A DNA stretch of 64,000 nt from Notoacmeibacter sp. (GCA_019912385.1 JAIOIW010000039.1:62001-126000); one strand, 5' to 3'. Positions 26,722-35,789 are shown, counted from the first letter of the stretch. The notes: generated by a model not told the origin, from the letters alone. Program-made: numbers and translations.

Positions 26722-27642
26722 TCACACCTTCGTAGCGGTCGGGTCCGGCGTGATCGGCCGCCTCGCGGCGACGTATTCGCGGTGCGAGATGTAGGTCGCC
26801 GACGCGATAATGACCGCGCCGCCGAGGATCACGAACAGATTGACCGGTTCGCCGAACAGCACGATGCCGAGCAGCGCGGCCCAGACCAGTTGCAGGAAGG
26901 TGACCGGCTGCGTGACGGTGATCGGCGCGGCGCGATAAGCCCGCGTCATGGTGTAATGGCCGGTGGTCGCGACAGCCGCCGTCAGAGTCAGCCAACCGAT
27001 TTCCTCCCACGTCGGCTGACGCCATTGGGCAATCGCGCCGGGCAGCAGCACGATGGTGCAGCCGATCGACAGCATCGCGACAATGGCCGACGGATCGGCG
27101 CGTCCGGAAAGCTGCTTGGCGAGGATGTAGGAGACGGCGAACAGCGGCGCGGCGCCGAGCTGCGCGAGATGACCGTTGGAAATCTCGGAGATGCCGGGCC
27201 GCAGGATCAGCAGCACGCCGACAAAGGCCGCCATGACGGCTGCGATGCGGCGCAGATGCATGCGCTCGCCGAGAAAGAGCGCCGCCAGGATCGTGACATA
27301 GATCGGCGAGGAATAGCCGATCGCCGTTACCTCGGCGATCGGGATGCGCGCCATGGCGTAAAACCACAGCATCACGCCGCCGCCATGGACCAGCCCGCGC
27401 AGGGCAAACAGCCTTGCGGTATCGCGGCTCATGCCGGCACGACAGGTCCGCACCAGCATCGGCGCGATCATCACCGTGCCGGCCGCATAGCGGATGAAGG
27501 CCGCCTCGATCGCCGGCATGTCTGAACCGAGATAGCGCACGATGCCGGTGACGCCGACGAAGCAGAAACCGGTCAACAGCATCCAGCCGATGCCCCTCAG
27601 GAGGGCACGGGTATCCTGGCTCTCGGCGGTGAACTCGGCCAA
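26722..27642 (-). CDS. DMT-superfamily (EamA) exporter
   Basis: This is a membrane protein of about 306 residues with ten predicted transmembrane segments in two EamA repeats (residues about 17-145 and 160-285), typical of metabolite exporters. The first in-frame start is TTG at 27642; an ATG at 27582 is the alternative and would begin right before the first helix. It is convergent with hppD and sits upstream, on the same strand, of nothing obvious in the homogentisate group. The substrate is unknown. Confidence 0.83.
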   Translation of the reverse strand: MAEFTAESQDTRALLRGIGWMLLTGFCFVGVTGIVRYLGSDMPAIEAAFIRYAAGTVMIAPMLVRTCRAGMSRDTARLFALRGLVHGGGVMLWFYAMARIPIAEVTAIGYSSPIYVTILAALFLGERMHLRRIAAVMAAFVGVLLILRPGISEISNGHLAQLGAAPLFAVSYILAKQLSGRADPSAIVAMLSIGCTIVLLPGAIAQWRQPTWEEIGWLTLTAAVATTGHYTMTRAYRAAPITVTQPVTFLQLVWAALLGIVLFGEPVNLFVILGGAVIIASATYISHREYVAARRPITPDPTATKV

Positions 27643-27836
27643 CGGGCGCGCATCCTGTCTTCACGCGGTTCTGCGCGGTTGTGCGCTCCTGGCTGGTAGC
27701 AGGCGCGCAGCAAATTGTCATGGGGTGGCGGACGCGGAAGTTTTCCCGCGCCCTTGCGAAAACGGGCAAAAGCCGGGGGCGCGGCGCAAGACTTCAAACG
27801 GGTCAAGCCATCGCAATTGCAGACCCGGCCCCGGCT

Positions 27837-27861
27837 GCCTCCCCCCGAAAACGGGGGAGGC
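27837..27861 (-). terminator. Hairpin after the VOC gene
   Basis: GCCTCCCCC / GGGGGAGGC form a 9-bp stem with a 7-base loop, 12 bp beyond the stop of the leftward VOC gene. No T-run follows. It probably marks the end of the hmgA-to-VOC transcript. Confidence 0.5.
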
Positions 27862-27873
27862 GATGCGCGAGCC

Positions 27874-28416
27874 TCAAATCTCGCTCAGTTCCTTCTCGTG
27901 CATCCAGGCTGCGTGGCGCGGAGCGCGCCTGGTCTTCGCCCATTCCTCCAGCATGTCCCACTTCACCGCGTCGAGCTTCCTGTTCATGGCTTCGGCGGCC
28001 GGGTCGTCGCAGGCAAGTTCGATGCGGTGGCCGTTGGGATCGAAGAAATAGATGGAATGGAAAATGGAATGGTCGGTCACGCCGAGCACTTCCACGCCCT
28101 TCTTTTCCAGGTGTTCGCGATACTCGATCAGCGTGTCGCGGTCCTTGACCTTGAAGGCGATGTGCTGGACCCATTCGGGCGTGTTCTCGTCGCGGCCCAT
28201 TTCCGGCTTGGTCGGCAGTTCGAAGAAGGCGAGGATGTTGCCCGCGCCGGCGTCGATGAACACGTGCATGTAGGGGTCCGGCTCGTGGGTGGACGGCACG
28301 TGGTCCTCGGCGATGGCAAGCACGAAGTCCATGTTGAGCATGTCGCGGTACCATTCCACGGTCTGCTTGGCGTCCTTGCAGCGGTAGGCGACGTGGTGAA
28401 TGCGGTCGATCTTCAT
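27874..28416 (-). CDS. VOC-family (glyoxalase/dioxygenase fold) protein
   Basis: This is a 180-residue single-domain vicinal-oxygen-chelate protein. Candidate metal ligands are His7 or His8 (DRIHHVAYR), His51 or Glu65, His84 (VQHIAFKV) and Glu132 (HRIELACDD). AAGGAGAG precedes the ATG. It is the last gene of the leftward hmgA group, after the FAD monooxygenase and DUF2783 genes. A ring-cleavage or isomerase role on the monooxygenase product is possible; no specific activity can be assigned. Confidence 0.8.
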   Translation of the reverse strand: MKIDRIHHVAYRCKDAKQTVEWYRDMLNMDFVLAIAEDHVPSTHEPDPYMHVFIDAGAGNILAFFELPTKPEMGRDENTPEWVQHIAFKVKDRDTLIEYREHLEKKGVEVLGVTDHSIFHSIYFFDPNGHRIELACDDPAAEAMNRKLDAVKWDMLEEWAKTRRAPRHAAWMHEKELSEI

Positions 28417-28455
28417 GACACTCTCTCCTTGGTCCAGGGATTGGCGATCCGTCCC

Positions 28456-28650
28456 TCAGTCTTTTTTCCCGGCGGCTTCCAACGCCGCCAGCAGCGTTTC
28501 GTGGTCGCCGATCTGGTTGGCGAGCACGAGGATCAGTCGGGCATTGAAGGCGTCGCTTTCGGCTTTCGACAAGCCCTCGTGGGCGGCGATCAGCGCGGCG
28601 TAGAAATCATCCGGCCGGGCGATATTCGGCTTGGTGTCGAGTGCGGTCAT
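28456..28650 (-). CDS. DUF2783 small protein
   Basis: This is a 64-residue acidic protein of the DUF2783 family, recognisable by DDFYAALIAAHEGLS and FNARLILVLANQIGD. There is no signal, membrane segment or catalytic motif; it is predicted to be all helical. Its start overlaps the stop of the FAD monooxygenase by 4 bp (ATGA), implying coupled synthesis in a near 1:1 ratio. This suggests a small accessory subunit of the oxygenase. The function is unknown. Confidence 0.8.
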   Translation of the reverse strand: MTALDTKPNIARPDDFYAALIAAHEGLSKAESDAFNARLILVLANQIGDHETLLAALEAAGKKD

Positions 28651-30248
28651 TGGTTCCGTCCCGTGGCTGTGTTGATGGCGGCGCGGACAGCGTCCTCGTC
28701 ATAGCTCTCCCAACGCGCGGCGACGTGCTGGTCGGGGCGCATCAGGTAGACCGCGCCGTCGGCGTCGCCGAGATAGCGCGCCTTCAGCGCATCATTGGCG
28801 GTGAGCGCGACACGCGTGGCGCAGATCCCGTTGACGCAGACCGAGTCGGGCGCGTCCGCATTGATGGTCATGAGCTGGAACTCGCCGCCGAGGCGGTCGA
28901 GCAGCCAGCCGCCGTCCACCGGCGCATCGGCGGCCGGCGAGCCGGGGCGCGAACGCGGCGGCATCTTCGCGCAGTCAGGCCCGTTCAGCGGCGAACCGTC
29001 ATAGGTGCAGGGCACCGACAGGCGGCCGGAATTGACCAGCGGGCGGGCAAATTCGTACTCTTCGGCAAGGTCGAGCACCGCGTCGCGGAAGGTGCGGCTG
29101 ACATCGGATTTCGGGGTGATGAAATCGGTCGACCGGCTGGAGTTGAGGATGTTTTCCTCGGCGCCGTGGATACGCTCCATGTCGTAGGTGTCGAGCAGGC
29201 TTTCCGGCGCCTTGCCATCCATGACGAGCTTCAGCTTCCATACCAGGTTGTCGGTGTCCTGGAGGCCGGAATTGGCGCCACGCGCCCCGAAGGGCGAGAC
29301 CTGGTGGGCGGCGTCGCCGGCAAAGATGACGTGCCCCTTGTGGAACTGCTCCATGCGGCGGCACTGAAAGGTGTAGATCGAGGTCCATTCGAGCTCGAAC
29401 CTGGCGTCCTCGCCCAGCATGGCGCGCAGGCGCCGCATGATGTTCTCTTCCTTCAACTCCTTCTCGCGGTCGATGTCCCAGCCGATCTGGAAATCGATGC
29501 GCCAGACATTGTCGGGCTGCTTGTGGAGGAGCGCCGACTGGCCGCGGTTGAAGGGCGGGTCGAACCAGAACCAGCGCTCGGTGGGGAAATCGGCCTCCAT
29601 GACGACGTCGGCGATGAGGAAGTTGTCCTCGAAGACGCGGCCGACGAAATCGAGACCCATCATGGCGCGGACCGGCGAGGTGGCACCGTCGCAGGCGATC
29701 AGCCAGTCGGCCTCGATCGTGTAGGGGCCGTCGGGTGTGTCGACCGAGATCACGACATGATCGTCCTTCGCATCGATTGCGGTCACCTTGTTGCCGCCGC
29801 GCAGTTCGACCGGCTTGCCTTCGGCCCTGAGATCAAGGACGCGATCGACCATGTATTTCTCGAAATGGTACTGCTGCAGGTTGATGAAGGCCGGGCGTTT
29901 GTGACCGGTCTCGGGCAGCAGGTTGAAGGCATAGACCTGGCGCTCGTCGAAGAAGACCTTGCCGGTGTTCCAGGTCACACCCTTGTCGACCATGGGCGCG
30001 CCACAACCGAGCCGGTCGAGGATCTCCAACGGCCTCTTGGCAAAGCAGATGGCGCGGGAGCCCCAGGAAACCTTGTCGTTGTCGTCGAGCACGACAACGG
30101 GGACGTCGTGCTGGGCAAGATCGATCGCGGCACCAAGCCCGATCGGCCCCGCACCGACGACGACGACCGGGTGGCGCACCGGTGACGGCGCATCCTGGTC
30201 CGCCGACCTGGCGTAGGGATAAAGCGGCGTTTCGAATATCTTTGACAT
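28647..30248 (-). CDS. Class A FAD-dependent aromatic monooxygenase
   Basis: This is a 533-residue flavoprotein hydroxylase of the PheA/MhpA type. Motifs are the N-terminal Rossmann GAGPIGLG (near residue 32), the DG motif CDGATSPVR (near 190) and the GD motif FAGDAAHQVSPFGARG (near 310), followed by a thioredoxin-like C-terminal region. The ATG at 30248 has GGAGGAATTG upstream; the preceding TTG is rejected. In a homogentisate operon it could hydroxylate a monohydroxylated aromatic acid such as 3-hydroxyphenylacetate to homogentisate. That is inference. Confidence 0.85.
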   Translation of the reverse strand: MSKIFETPLYPYARSADQDAPSPVRHPVVVVGAGPIGLGAAIDLAQHDVPVVVLDDNDKVSWGSRAICFAKRPLEILDRLGCGAPMVDKGVTWNTGKVFFDERQVYAFNLLPETGHKRPAFINLQQYHFEKYMVDRVLDLRAEGKPVELRGGNKVTAIDAKDDHVVISVDTPDGPYTIEADWLIACDGATSPVRAMMGLDFVGRVFEDNFLIADVVMEADFPTERWFWFDPPFNRGQSALLHKQPDNVWRIDFQIGWDIDREKELKEENIMRRLRAMLGEDARFELEWTSIYTFQCRRMEQFHKGHVIFAGDAAHQVSPFGARGANSGLQDTDNLVWKLKLVMDGKAPESLLDTYDMERIHGAEENILNSSRSTDFITPKSDVSRTFRDAVLDLAEEYEFARPLVNSGRLSVPCTYDGSPLNGPDCAKMPPRSRPGSPAADAPVDGGWLLDRLGGEFQLMTINADAPDSVCVNGICATRVALTANDALKARYLGDADGAVYLMRPDQHVAARWESYDEDAVRAAINTATGRNQ

Positions 30249-30387
30249 CAATTCCTCCCGGCGTCGTCGACGACATGCGTTTCAATCGGCGGCGGCGGGC
30301 AGCGCGCCCGTCGCCAAATTTCTCAAACCTCGGTGAGATGGATTGCGCGACCGGCCGGCCGACCGGAAGCCGCGACCGCTCCCATTA

Positions 30388-31347
30388 TCACCCCTGCAAT
30401 GCCTCCCACATCCGCATGTCGCGTTCCGCGGTCCAGATACGCGGGGTGTCGATGCCCAGCGCCTCGTCATAGGCGCGCGCGACATTGAACGGCAGGCAGT
30501 GCTCGTAAATGGCATAGTCGGAGAACTTCGGATCGCATTCTGCGCGCGCTGCGTCCCACGCCTCCTTCAGCGTGCCGCCGCCCTGGGCGATACGCGCGAC
30601 CGGGCGATAAATCGAATTGACGAAATCAGCGGTGTTGGTCAGCGCCTTGTTGACCATCTCCTTGCCAACGAGCGCATCGCCGCGGCCGGGCGCGATGGCG
30701 TCCACGTCGAAGGCGCGGATCTTCTCCAGCGTCGGGCCCCACTCGTTGAAGTGACCGTCGCCGCAATAGCAGGCGGAGTGGTACTCGACGATGTCGCCGG
30801 TGAACATGACATTCGCGTCGGGCACGTGGATGATGATGTCTCCGGCGGTGTGCGCACGGCCGAGGAACATCAGGTCGACGCGGCGCTTGCCGAGATAAAC
30901 GGTCATGCGGTCGTTGAATGTCGTGGTCGGCCAGGTCAGGGGCGGCACCTTGTCGATGCTGTCATAGCCGAGGAAAAGACGCGGGAAGCGCTGGAATTCG
31001 GATTCACGGTCCTCGGCGCCGCGTTCGACGACCATGGAGCGGGCTTTCTGGCTCATGATGATCGTCGGCGCATGATAGGCCGACGCGCCGAGCACGCGCA
31101 CGGCGTGATAGTGGGTCAGCACGAGGTGGCTGATCGGCTTGTCGGTGACGGAACGGACCTTCTCGATCACCTTGTTGGCCAGTTCGGGAGTCGCCTGCGC
31201 CTCGACGATCATCACTGAATTGTCGCCAATAATGACCCCGGTGTTGGGATCGCCCTCGGCGGTGAACGCCCATATATCCTTGCCGATCTCGGTGAAGGAG
31301 ATCTTCTTTTCGGCCATGTCGCCGGCGGATGCGAATTGCTTGGTCAT
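30388..31347 (-). CDS. MBL-fold protein with degenerate metal motif
   Basis: This is a 319-residue MBL-fold protein. The usual HxHxDH is THYHAVR here: His79 and His81 are kept but the Asp and third His are Val83 and Arg84. Later ligands appear intact (GRAHTAGD, FTGDIVEY). So only one metal ion, or an altered site, is expected. The start is ATG 31347 with GAGGGA. It is 25 bp after fumarylacetoacetase and 139 bp before the FAD monooxygenase. A thioester or lactone hydrolase role in the aromatic pathway is possible. Confidence 0.8.
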   Translation of the reverse strand: MTKQFASAGDMAEKKISFTEIGKDIWAFTAEGDPNTGVIIGDNSVMIVEAQATPELANKVIEKVRSVTDKPISHLVLTHYHAVRVLGASAYHAPTIIMSQKARSMVVERGAEDRESEFQRFPRLFLGYDSIDKVPPLTWPTTTFNDRMTVYLGKRRVDLMFLGRAHTAGDIIIHVPDANVMFTGDIVEYHSACYCGDGHFNEWGPTLEKIRAFDVDAIAPGRGDALVGKEMVNKALTNTADFVNSIYRPVARIAQGGGTLKEAWDAARAECDPKFSDYAIYEHCLPFNVARAYDEALGIDTPRIWTAERDMRMWEALQG

Positions 31348-31372
31348 TTCGTGATCCCTCGTTGCGGCGCGT

Positions 31373-32395
31373 TCAGCGCGCCATTTTTTCCACTTTCTGC
31401 TCGATGGCGCCAAAGATCGAATGACCCGCGGCGTCCTTCATCTCGATGCGCACCGTGTCGCCGAACTTCATGAACGGCGTTGACGGCTTGCCGTCATCGA
31501 TCGTCTCGATGGTGCGGATCTCGGCGATGCAGGAATAGCCGACGCCACCCTGGTCGATCGGCTTGCCCGGCCCGCCGTCGAGCTTGTTGGAGACGGTGCC
31601 AGAGCCGATGATGGCGCCGGCGCCGAGCGGCCGCGTCCTGGCGGCGTGCGCGATCAGCTGCGGGAAATCGAAGGTCATGTCGACGCCCGCATTCGCCTTG
31701 CCGAACGCCTTGCCGTTGTAATCGACGAGCAGCGGCAGGTGGAGCTTGCCGCCGTCCCAGGCATCGCCCAGCTCGTCCGGCGTCACCGCCACCGGCGAAA
31801 AGGCGGAGGAGGGCTTGGACTGGAAGAAGCCGAAGCCCTTGGCGAGCTCGGCCGGGATCAGGCCGCGCAGCGAAATGTCATTGACCAGCATGACAAGGCG
31901 GATCGCTTCGCGCGCCTGGTCGATGGTAGCACCCATCGGCACGTCGTCGACGATGACGGCGACCTCGCCTTCCATGTCGATGCCCCAGGTCGCATCCGCG
32001 CCGTCGGGGAAGCGGATCGGATCGCGCGGACCGAGAAATGCGTCGGAGCCACCCTGGTACATCAGCGGGTCGGTCCAGAAGGTCTCGGGCATCTCGGCGC
32101 CCCGCGCCTTGCGCACCAGTTCCACATGGTTGACGTAGGCCGAGCCGTCGGCCCACTGGTAGGAGCGCGGCAGCGGCGAAGCCGCATCATGCTCGTGGAA
32201 GCGGCTTTCCGGCTGCGCGCCATGCTCGAGGCCCTCGGCGACTTCGGCCAGGCGCGGCGCGACATGCGCCCAGTCGTCAAGCGCTGCCTGCAGCGTGCGT
32301 GCGATATGGCCGACCTCGGTGCAGCGGGTCAGGTCCTTCGACACGACCACGAGCCTGCCATCGCGGGTGCGGTCCTTCAGGGTTGCGAGTTTCAT
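31373..32395 (-). CDS. fahA: Fumarylacetoacetate hydrolase family protein
   Basis: This enzyme splits fumarylacetoacetate into fumarate and acetoacetate, the last step of homogentisate catabolism. The 340-residue protein has metal-binding acids in DMEGEVAVIVDD and the segment GAIIGSGTVSNK characteristic of the FAH catalytic domain (residues about 90-335). It is 34 bp after hmgA. The ATG at 32395 has only a distant AAGGAA. No maleylacetoacetate isomerase lies in the window, so isomerisation must be encoded elsewhere. Confidence 0.88.
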   Translation of the reverse strand: MKLATLKDRTRDGRLVVVSKDLTRCTEVGHIARTLQAALDDWAHVAPRLAEVAEGLEHGAQPESRFHEHDAASPLPRSYQWADGSAYVNHVELVRKARGAEMPETFWTDPLMYQGGSDAFLGPRDPIRFPDGADATWGIDMEGEVAVIVDDVPMGATIDQAREAIRLVMLVNDISLRGLIPAELAKGFGFFQSKPSSAFSPVAVTPDELGDAWDGGKLHLPLLVDYNGKAFGKANAGVDMTFDFPQLIAHAARTRPLGAGAIIGSGTVSNKLDGGPGKPIDQGGVGYSCIAEIRTIETIDDGKPSTPFMKFGDTVRIEMKDAAGHSIFGAIEQKVEKMAR

Positions 32396-32429
32396 TGTTC
32401 GGACATTTCCTTGAATGTGCTGATCTGTT

Positions 32430-33746
32430 TCACTTGATGCCGGGCGTGCCGTCGAACTTGCGTTCCAGCCCGTCCCAGCATTCGATATAGTCTTCCTGGA
32501 TGGTGTCGAGGCCTGCGGCATATTCCGTCAGCATTTGCGGAAAGCGGGTCTCGAACATGAAAGCCATGGTGTCGTCCAGCCTGGTCGGTTTCAGTTCCGC
32601 GTTGGATGCCTTCTCGAAGCCCATGAAATCGGGTCCGTGCGGCAGCATCATGTTGTGCAGGCTCATGCCGCCGGGCACGAAGCCTTCCTCCTTCGCGTCA
32701 TACCGGCCGTGGATCAGGCCCATGAACTCGCTCATGATGTTGCGATGGTACCATGGCGGGCGGAAAGTGTGCTCCGCAACCATCCAGCGCGGCGGGAAGA
32801 TGACGAAATCGATGTTGGCGGTGCCCTCCTCGCCGGACGGGGCGGTGAGCACCGTGAAGATCGACGGGTCGGGATGGTCGAACAGGATCGCGCCGACCGG
32901 CGAGAAAGTGCGCAGGTCGTATTTGTAGGGCGCATAGTTGCCGTGCCACGCCACGACGTCGAGCGGCGAATGGCCGATCTCGGTGGTAAAGAAACGGCCG
33001 CACCACTTGATGGTCAGCCGGCAGGGCGTTTCCTTGTCCTCGTACCCGGCGACCGGCGTCCTGAAATCGCGCGGGTTGGCCAGGCAGTTGGCGCCGATCG
33101 GGCCGCGGTTGGGCAGCGTGAACTTGGCGCCATAGTTCTCGCAGACATAGCCGCGCGCGCCGCCGGCGGCGTGATCGAGCTGCTCGACCTTGAAGATCAT
33201 GCCGCGCGGCAGGACGCAGATTTCCAAGGGCTCGACCTCGATCACGCCCATCTCGGTCCTGATGCGGACGGCGCCCAGTTGCGGCACAACCAGCATTTCG
33301 GCATCGGCATTGAAGAAATAGTCGTCGACCATGTCGTCGTTGAAAACATAGACATGGGTGGCCATGCCGACCTGGGTATGGACGTCACCCGCCGTCGTCA
33401 TGGTGCGGATGCCGGCGATGAAATTCGTTCTCTCGTTCGGCAGCGGAGTCGGGTTCCAGCGGTACTGCGCCATCGGCAGCGCGACCGGCACGATGTTGGG
33501 CGCGGTCTTCCAGTGGCTGACCGCGGTCTCCTCGAAACGCCGCGTGTGACGCACCGAGGGGCGGATGCGGTAGAGCCAGGAGCGCTCGTTGGTGCCGCGC
33601 GGCGCGGTGAAGGGAGATCCCGACAACTGCTCGGCATAAAGGCCGTAGTTGCATTTCTGCGGACTGTTCTGGCCCTGCGGCAATGCGCCGGCCAGGCTCT
33701 CCGTTTCGAAATCGTTGCCGAAACCCGGCATGTAGTGGAATGTCAT
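32430..33746 (-). CDS. hmgA: Homogentisate 1,2-dioxygenase
   Basis: This non-heme Fe(II) enzyme opens the homogentisate ring to maleylacetoacetate. The 438-residue length is normal for the family. The C-terminal cupin contains [19 protein letters not shown] with the iron-binding His and Glu, and a further His in [19 protein letters not shown] is 8 bases before the ATG. It is the first gene of the leftward operon and diverges from a MarR regulator that probably represses it. Confidence 0.94.
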   Translation of the reverse strand: MTFHYMPGFGNDFETESLAGALPQGQNSPQKCNYGLYAEQLSGSPFTAPRGTNERSWLYRIRPSVRHTRRFEETAVSHWKTAPNIVPVALPMAQYRWNPTPLPNERTNFIAGIRTMTTAGDVHTQVGMATHVYVFNDDMVDDYFFNADAEMLVVPQLGAVRIRTEMGVIEVEPLEICVLPRGMIFKVEQLDHAAGGARGYVCENYGAKFTLPNRGPIGANCLANPRDFRTPVAGYEDKETPCRLTIKWCGRFFTTEIGHSPLDVVAWHGNYAPYKYDLRTFSPVGAILFDHPDPSIFTVLTAPSGEEGTANIDFVIFPPRWMVAEHTFRPPWYHRNIMSEFMGLIHGRYDAKEEGFVPGGMSLHNMMLPHGPDFMGFEKASNAELKPTRLDDTMAFMFETRFPQMLTEYAAGLDTIQEDYIECWDGLERKFDGTPGIK

Positions 33747-33823
33747 GGTCCGTACTCCTCATGTCGCCTTGTCCCATGCGGGGTGCCCCTGATTGACTCG
33801 GGGCGGCATTTGTTGCATCCGTA

Positions 33824-33843
33824 ATAGTTGAAAATGTAACTAT
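33824..33843. promoter_or_regulatory. MarR-type operator between hmgA and the regulator gene
   Basis: ATAGTT and AACTAT are perfect 6-bp arms with an 8-bp spacer in an AT-rich patch 78 bp from the hmgA start and 17 bp from the regulator start. The size suits a MarR dimer. Confidence 0.5.
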
Positions 33844-33859
33844 CAACGGGAATCCGGGC

Positions 33860-34354
33860 GTGGACGAGAAATTTTCCGGAGAAGCGCAAGAGGGCGGCGT
33901 GCTCGCGCTCGAGACCTTTCTGCCATACCGGCTCAACCGGCTGGCCGACCTCGTCAGCCGCGAATTCTCGCAAATCTATCGCAGCCGCCACGGCATGACA
34001 CGCCCGGAATGGCGGGCTTTCGCGACGCTCGGCCAATTCGGAACGGCAACAGCCACCGACATCGTCAACCATTCCTCGATGCACAAGACGAAGGTGTCGC
34101 GGGCCGTCGCGTCGCTGGAAAAGCGCGGATGGCTGAAGCGCGCGCCGGACCCCGCCGACCGGCGCACGGAACACCTGACGCTTAGCCCCGCTGGCCGCAA
34201 GGTCTATGGCGAGCTCATCGCGCTGGCAAAGAGCTACGAGGCGGAATTCCTGGAGCGGATCAGCGCCGTCGACACGGAGGCCATCCATCGCGGATTGGGT
34301 GCGCTCGAATCCCGACTGGGTGTCAGCGACGGGCTTGAGCGTCCTTCTGGTTGA
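33860..34354 (+). CDS. MarR-family regulator (HmgR-like)
   Basis: This is a 164-residue winged-helix MarR protein. The DNA-binding region spans residues about 45-110 (ATATDIVNHSSMHKTKVSRAVASL then the wing RAPDPADRRTEHLTLS). The start is a GTG at 33860. Its divergent position relative to hmgA suggests an aromatic-acid-responsive repressor of the homogentisate operon. Its effector is not known. Confidence 0.85.
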   Translation: MDEKFSGEAQEGGVLALETFLPYRLNRLADLVSREFSQIYRSRHGMTRPEWRAFATLGQFGTATATDIVNHSSMHKTKVSRAVASLEKRGWLKRAPDPADRRTEHLTLSPAGRKVYGELIALAKSYEAEFLERISAVDTEAIHRGLGALESRLGVSDGLERPSG

Positions 34355-34364
34355 ATGAATATAT

Positions 34365-34381
34365 TTTCATATTATATGAAA
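34365..34381. promoter_or_regulatory. Palindrome upstream of the channel-hemoglobin pair
   Basis: TTTCATATTATATGAAA is a 17-bp palindrome, perfect around its central T, 30 bp upstream of the chosen start of the SLAC1/TehA gene. It probably overlaps the promoter and could bind a redox- or nitric-oxide-responsive repressor; this is unproven. Confidence 0.5.
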
Positions 34382-34410
34382 TGAATGTTTCTTGGCGGGG
34401 ACCTGCGGAA

Positions 34411-35394
34411 ATGGCTATCGACAATCCGGCGGCAGCGGCCGCCACTCATTCGCGGCTGGAACACTTTCCGATCGGTTTCTTCGCCGTGGTCATGGGCCTT
34501 GCGGGACTGACGCTGGCGACACTGAGGCTGGAACACGCGACAGGCACCGGCCAGATCGCCAGCAAGGTATTCCTCGCCGTCACGATCGCTGCCTTCATCG
34601 CAATCTCCATAACCTACCTGATGAAGATGATGCGCCACCCGGCGGCCGTGCACGGCGACTGGAATCATCCCGTGCGCATTTCCTTCGTTCCCGCGATCAC
34701 CATCGGCCTGGTACTGATCGGTACCGCGGCATTGCCGGTCTGGCCCGCGTTCGGCGCGCCGGTCTGGATGGCCGGGTCGGCGCTTCATATCGCCGTCACG
34801 CTGGCGGTGGTCTCGGCATGGATCAGCCACCGCGCTTTCGAGGCGGTGCATCTCAATCCGGCCTGGTTCATCCCCGCCGTCGGCAACATCCTCGTCCCGA
34901 TCGCCGGCATGCGCCTCGGCTACACGGAAGTTTCCTGGTTCTTCTTCTCGGTCGGCCTGCTGTTCTGGATCGTCCTGGTGACGCTGGTGTTCAACCGGCT
35001 GATCTTCCATGCGCCGCTGCCCGAAAGACTGATGCCGACGCTGATGATCCTGGTCGCGCCGCCGGCCGTCGGCTTCGTCGCCTGGACTTCGCTGCAGGGC
35101 GGGCTCGATCCGTTCGGCCGCATCCTCTACTACGGCGGTGTGCTGTTTGCGCTGATCTTTGCCACCCAGATCGGCAAGGTCAGCCGATTGCCCTTCATGA
35201 TTACCTGGTGGGCCTATTCCTTCCCGCTCGCCGCGCTGACCATCTCGACATTCGTCTATGCCGATCTGGCGGGTCTGGCGCAGGCGCGCACGGTTGCCTT
35301 CGGGCTCTACGGACTGCTCGCCCTGGCGATCGCCGTCCTGCTGGCGCGCACGGCGGCCGGCCTTGCCCGGGGCGAACTGACAAAACCGGAATGA
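34411..35394 (+). CDS. SLAC1/TehA (TDT) family anion channel or transporter
   Basis: This is a 327-residue membrane protein with ten predicted helices, of the tellurite-resistance/dicarboxylate transporter family that includes SLAC1 anion channels. HFPIGFFAVVMGLAGL at the N-terminus is the family's first helix. The ATG at 34411 is chosen because an upstream ATG at 34381 touches the palindrome and lacks a ribosome site. It overlaps the next gene by 4 bp (ATGA). The substrate (sulfite, nitrite, chloride or another anion) is unknown. Confidence 0.82.
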   Translation: MAIDNPAAAAATHSRLEHFPIGFFAVVMGLAGLTLATLRLEHATGTGQIASKVFLAVTIAAFIAISITYLMKMMRHPAAVHGDWNHPVRISFVPAITIGLVLIGTAALPVWPAFGAPVWMAGSALHIAVTLAVVSAWISHRAFEAVHLNPAWFIPAVGNILVPIAGMRLGYTEVSWFFFSVGLLFWIVLVTLVFNRLIFHAPLPERLMPTLMILVAPPAVGFVAWTSLQGGLDPFGRILYYGGVLFALIFATQIGKVSRLPFMITWWAYSFPLAALTISTFVYADLAGLAQARTVAFGLYGLLALAIAVLLARTAAGLARGELTKPE

Positions 35395-35789
35395 CGGAAG
35401 CGATGAGCGAAACCAGCATCTATGCCATGATCGGCGGCGAAGAAACCGTCGCCAGGCTTGCCGAGCGCTTCTACGCGTTGATGGACACGCTTCCGCAAGC
35501 GCAAGCCACGCGCGCGATCCATCCGCAGGATCTCTCCGAGAGCCGCGAGAAGCTGACCGAATATCTCACCATGTGGCTCGGCGGGCCGCAGACCTTCATC
35601 GAGAAGCGCGGCGCGCCGATGCTGCGCCGCCGCCACCTGCCGTTTCCCATCGGCACCGACGAGATCGAAGGCTGGCTCCTGTGCTTCCGCCAGGCGGCTG
35701 CGGAGACGATAAGCGACGAGCGCGTGCTCGCCGCGATCATGGCGAACATCGAGAAGCTGGCGCAGCACATGCGCAACAGGGACGGCTGA
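35391..35789 (+). CDS. Group II truncated hemoglobin
   Basis: This is a 132-residue globin of the truncated group II type (SIYAMIGGEETVARLAERFY at the N-terminus). The proximal His is in LRRRHLPFPIG and a conserved Trp in IEGWLLCF. Such globins bind oxygen or nitric oxide and take part in oxygen delivery or nitrosative defence. The ATG overlaps the channel gene stop; a second ATG at 35403 is a possible start. Translational coupling to an anion channel is the notable context. Confidence 0.87.
   Translation: MTEAMSETSIYAMIGGEETVARLAERFYALMDTLPQAQATRAIHPQDLSESREKLTEYLTMWLGGPQTFIEKRGAPMLRRRHLPFPIGTDEIEGWLLCFRQAAAETISDERVLAAIMANIEKLAQHMRNRDG

Noticed and set aside
26722-27642. The DMT gene as an aromatic-pathway exporter
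   Set aside because: Position beside hppD is the only support; it is convergent with it and the family is too broad, so no substrate was assigned.
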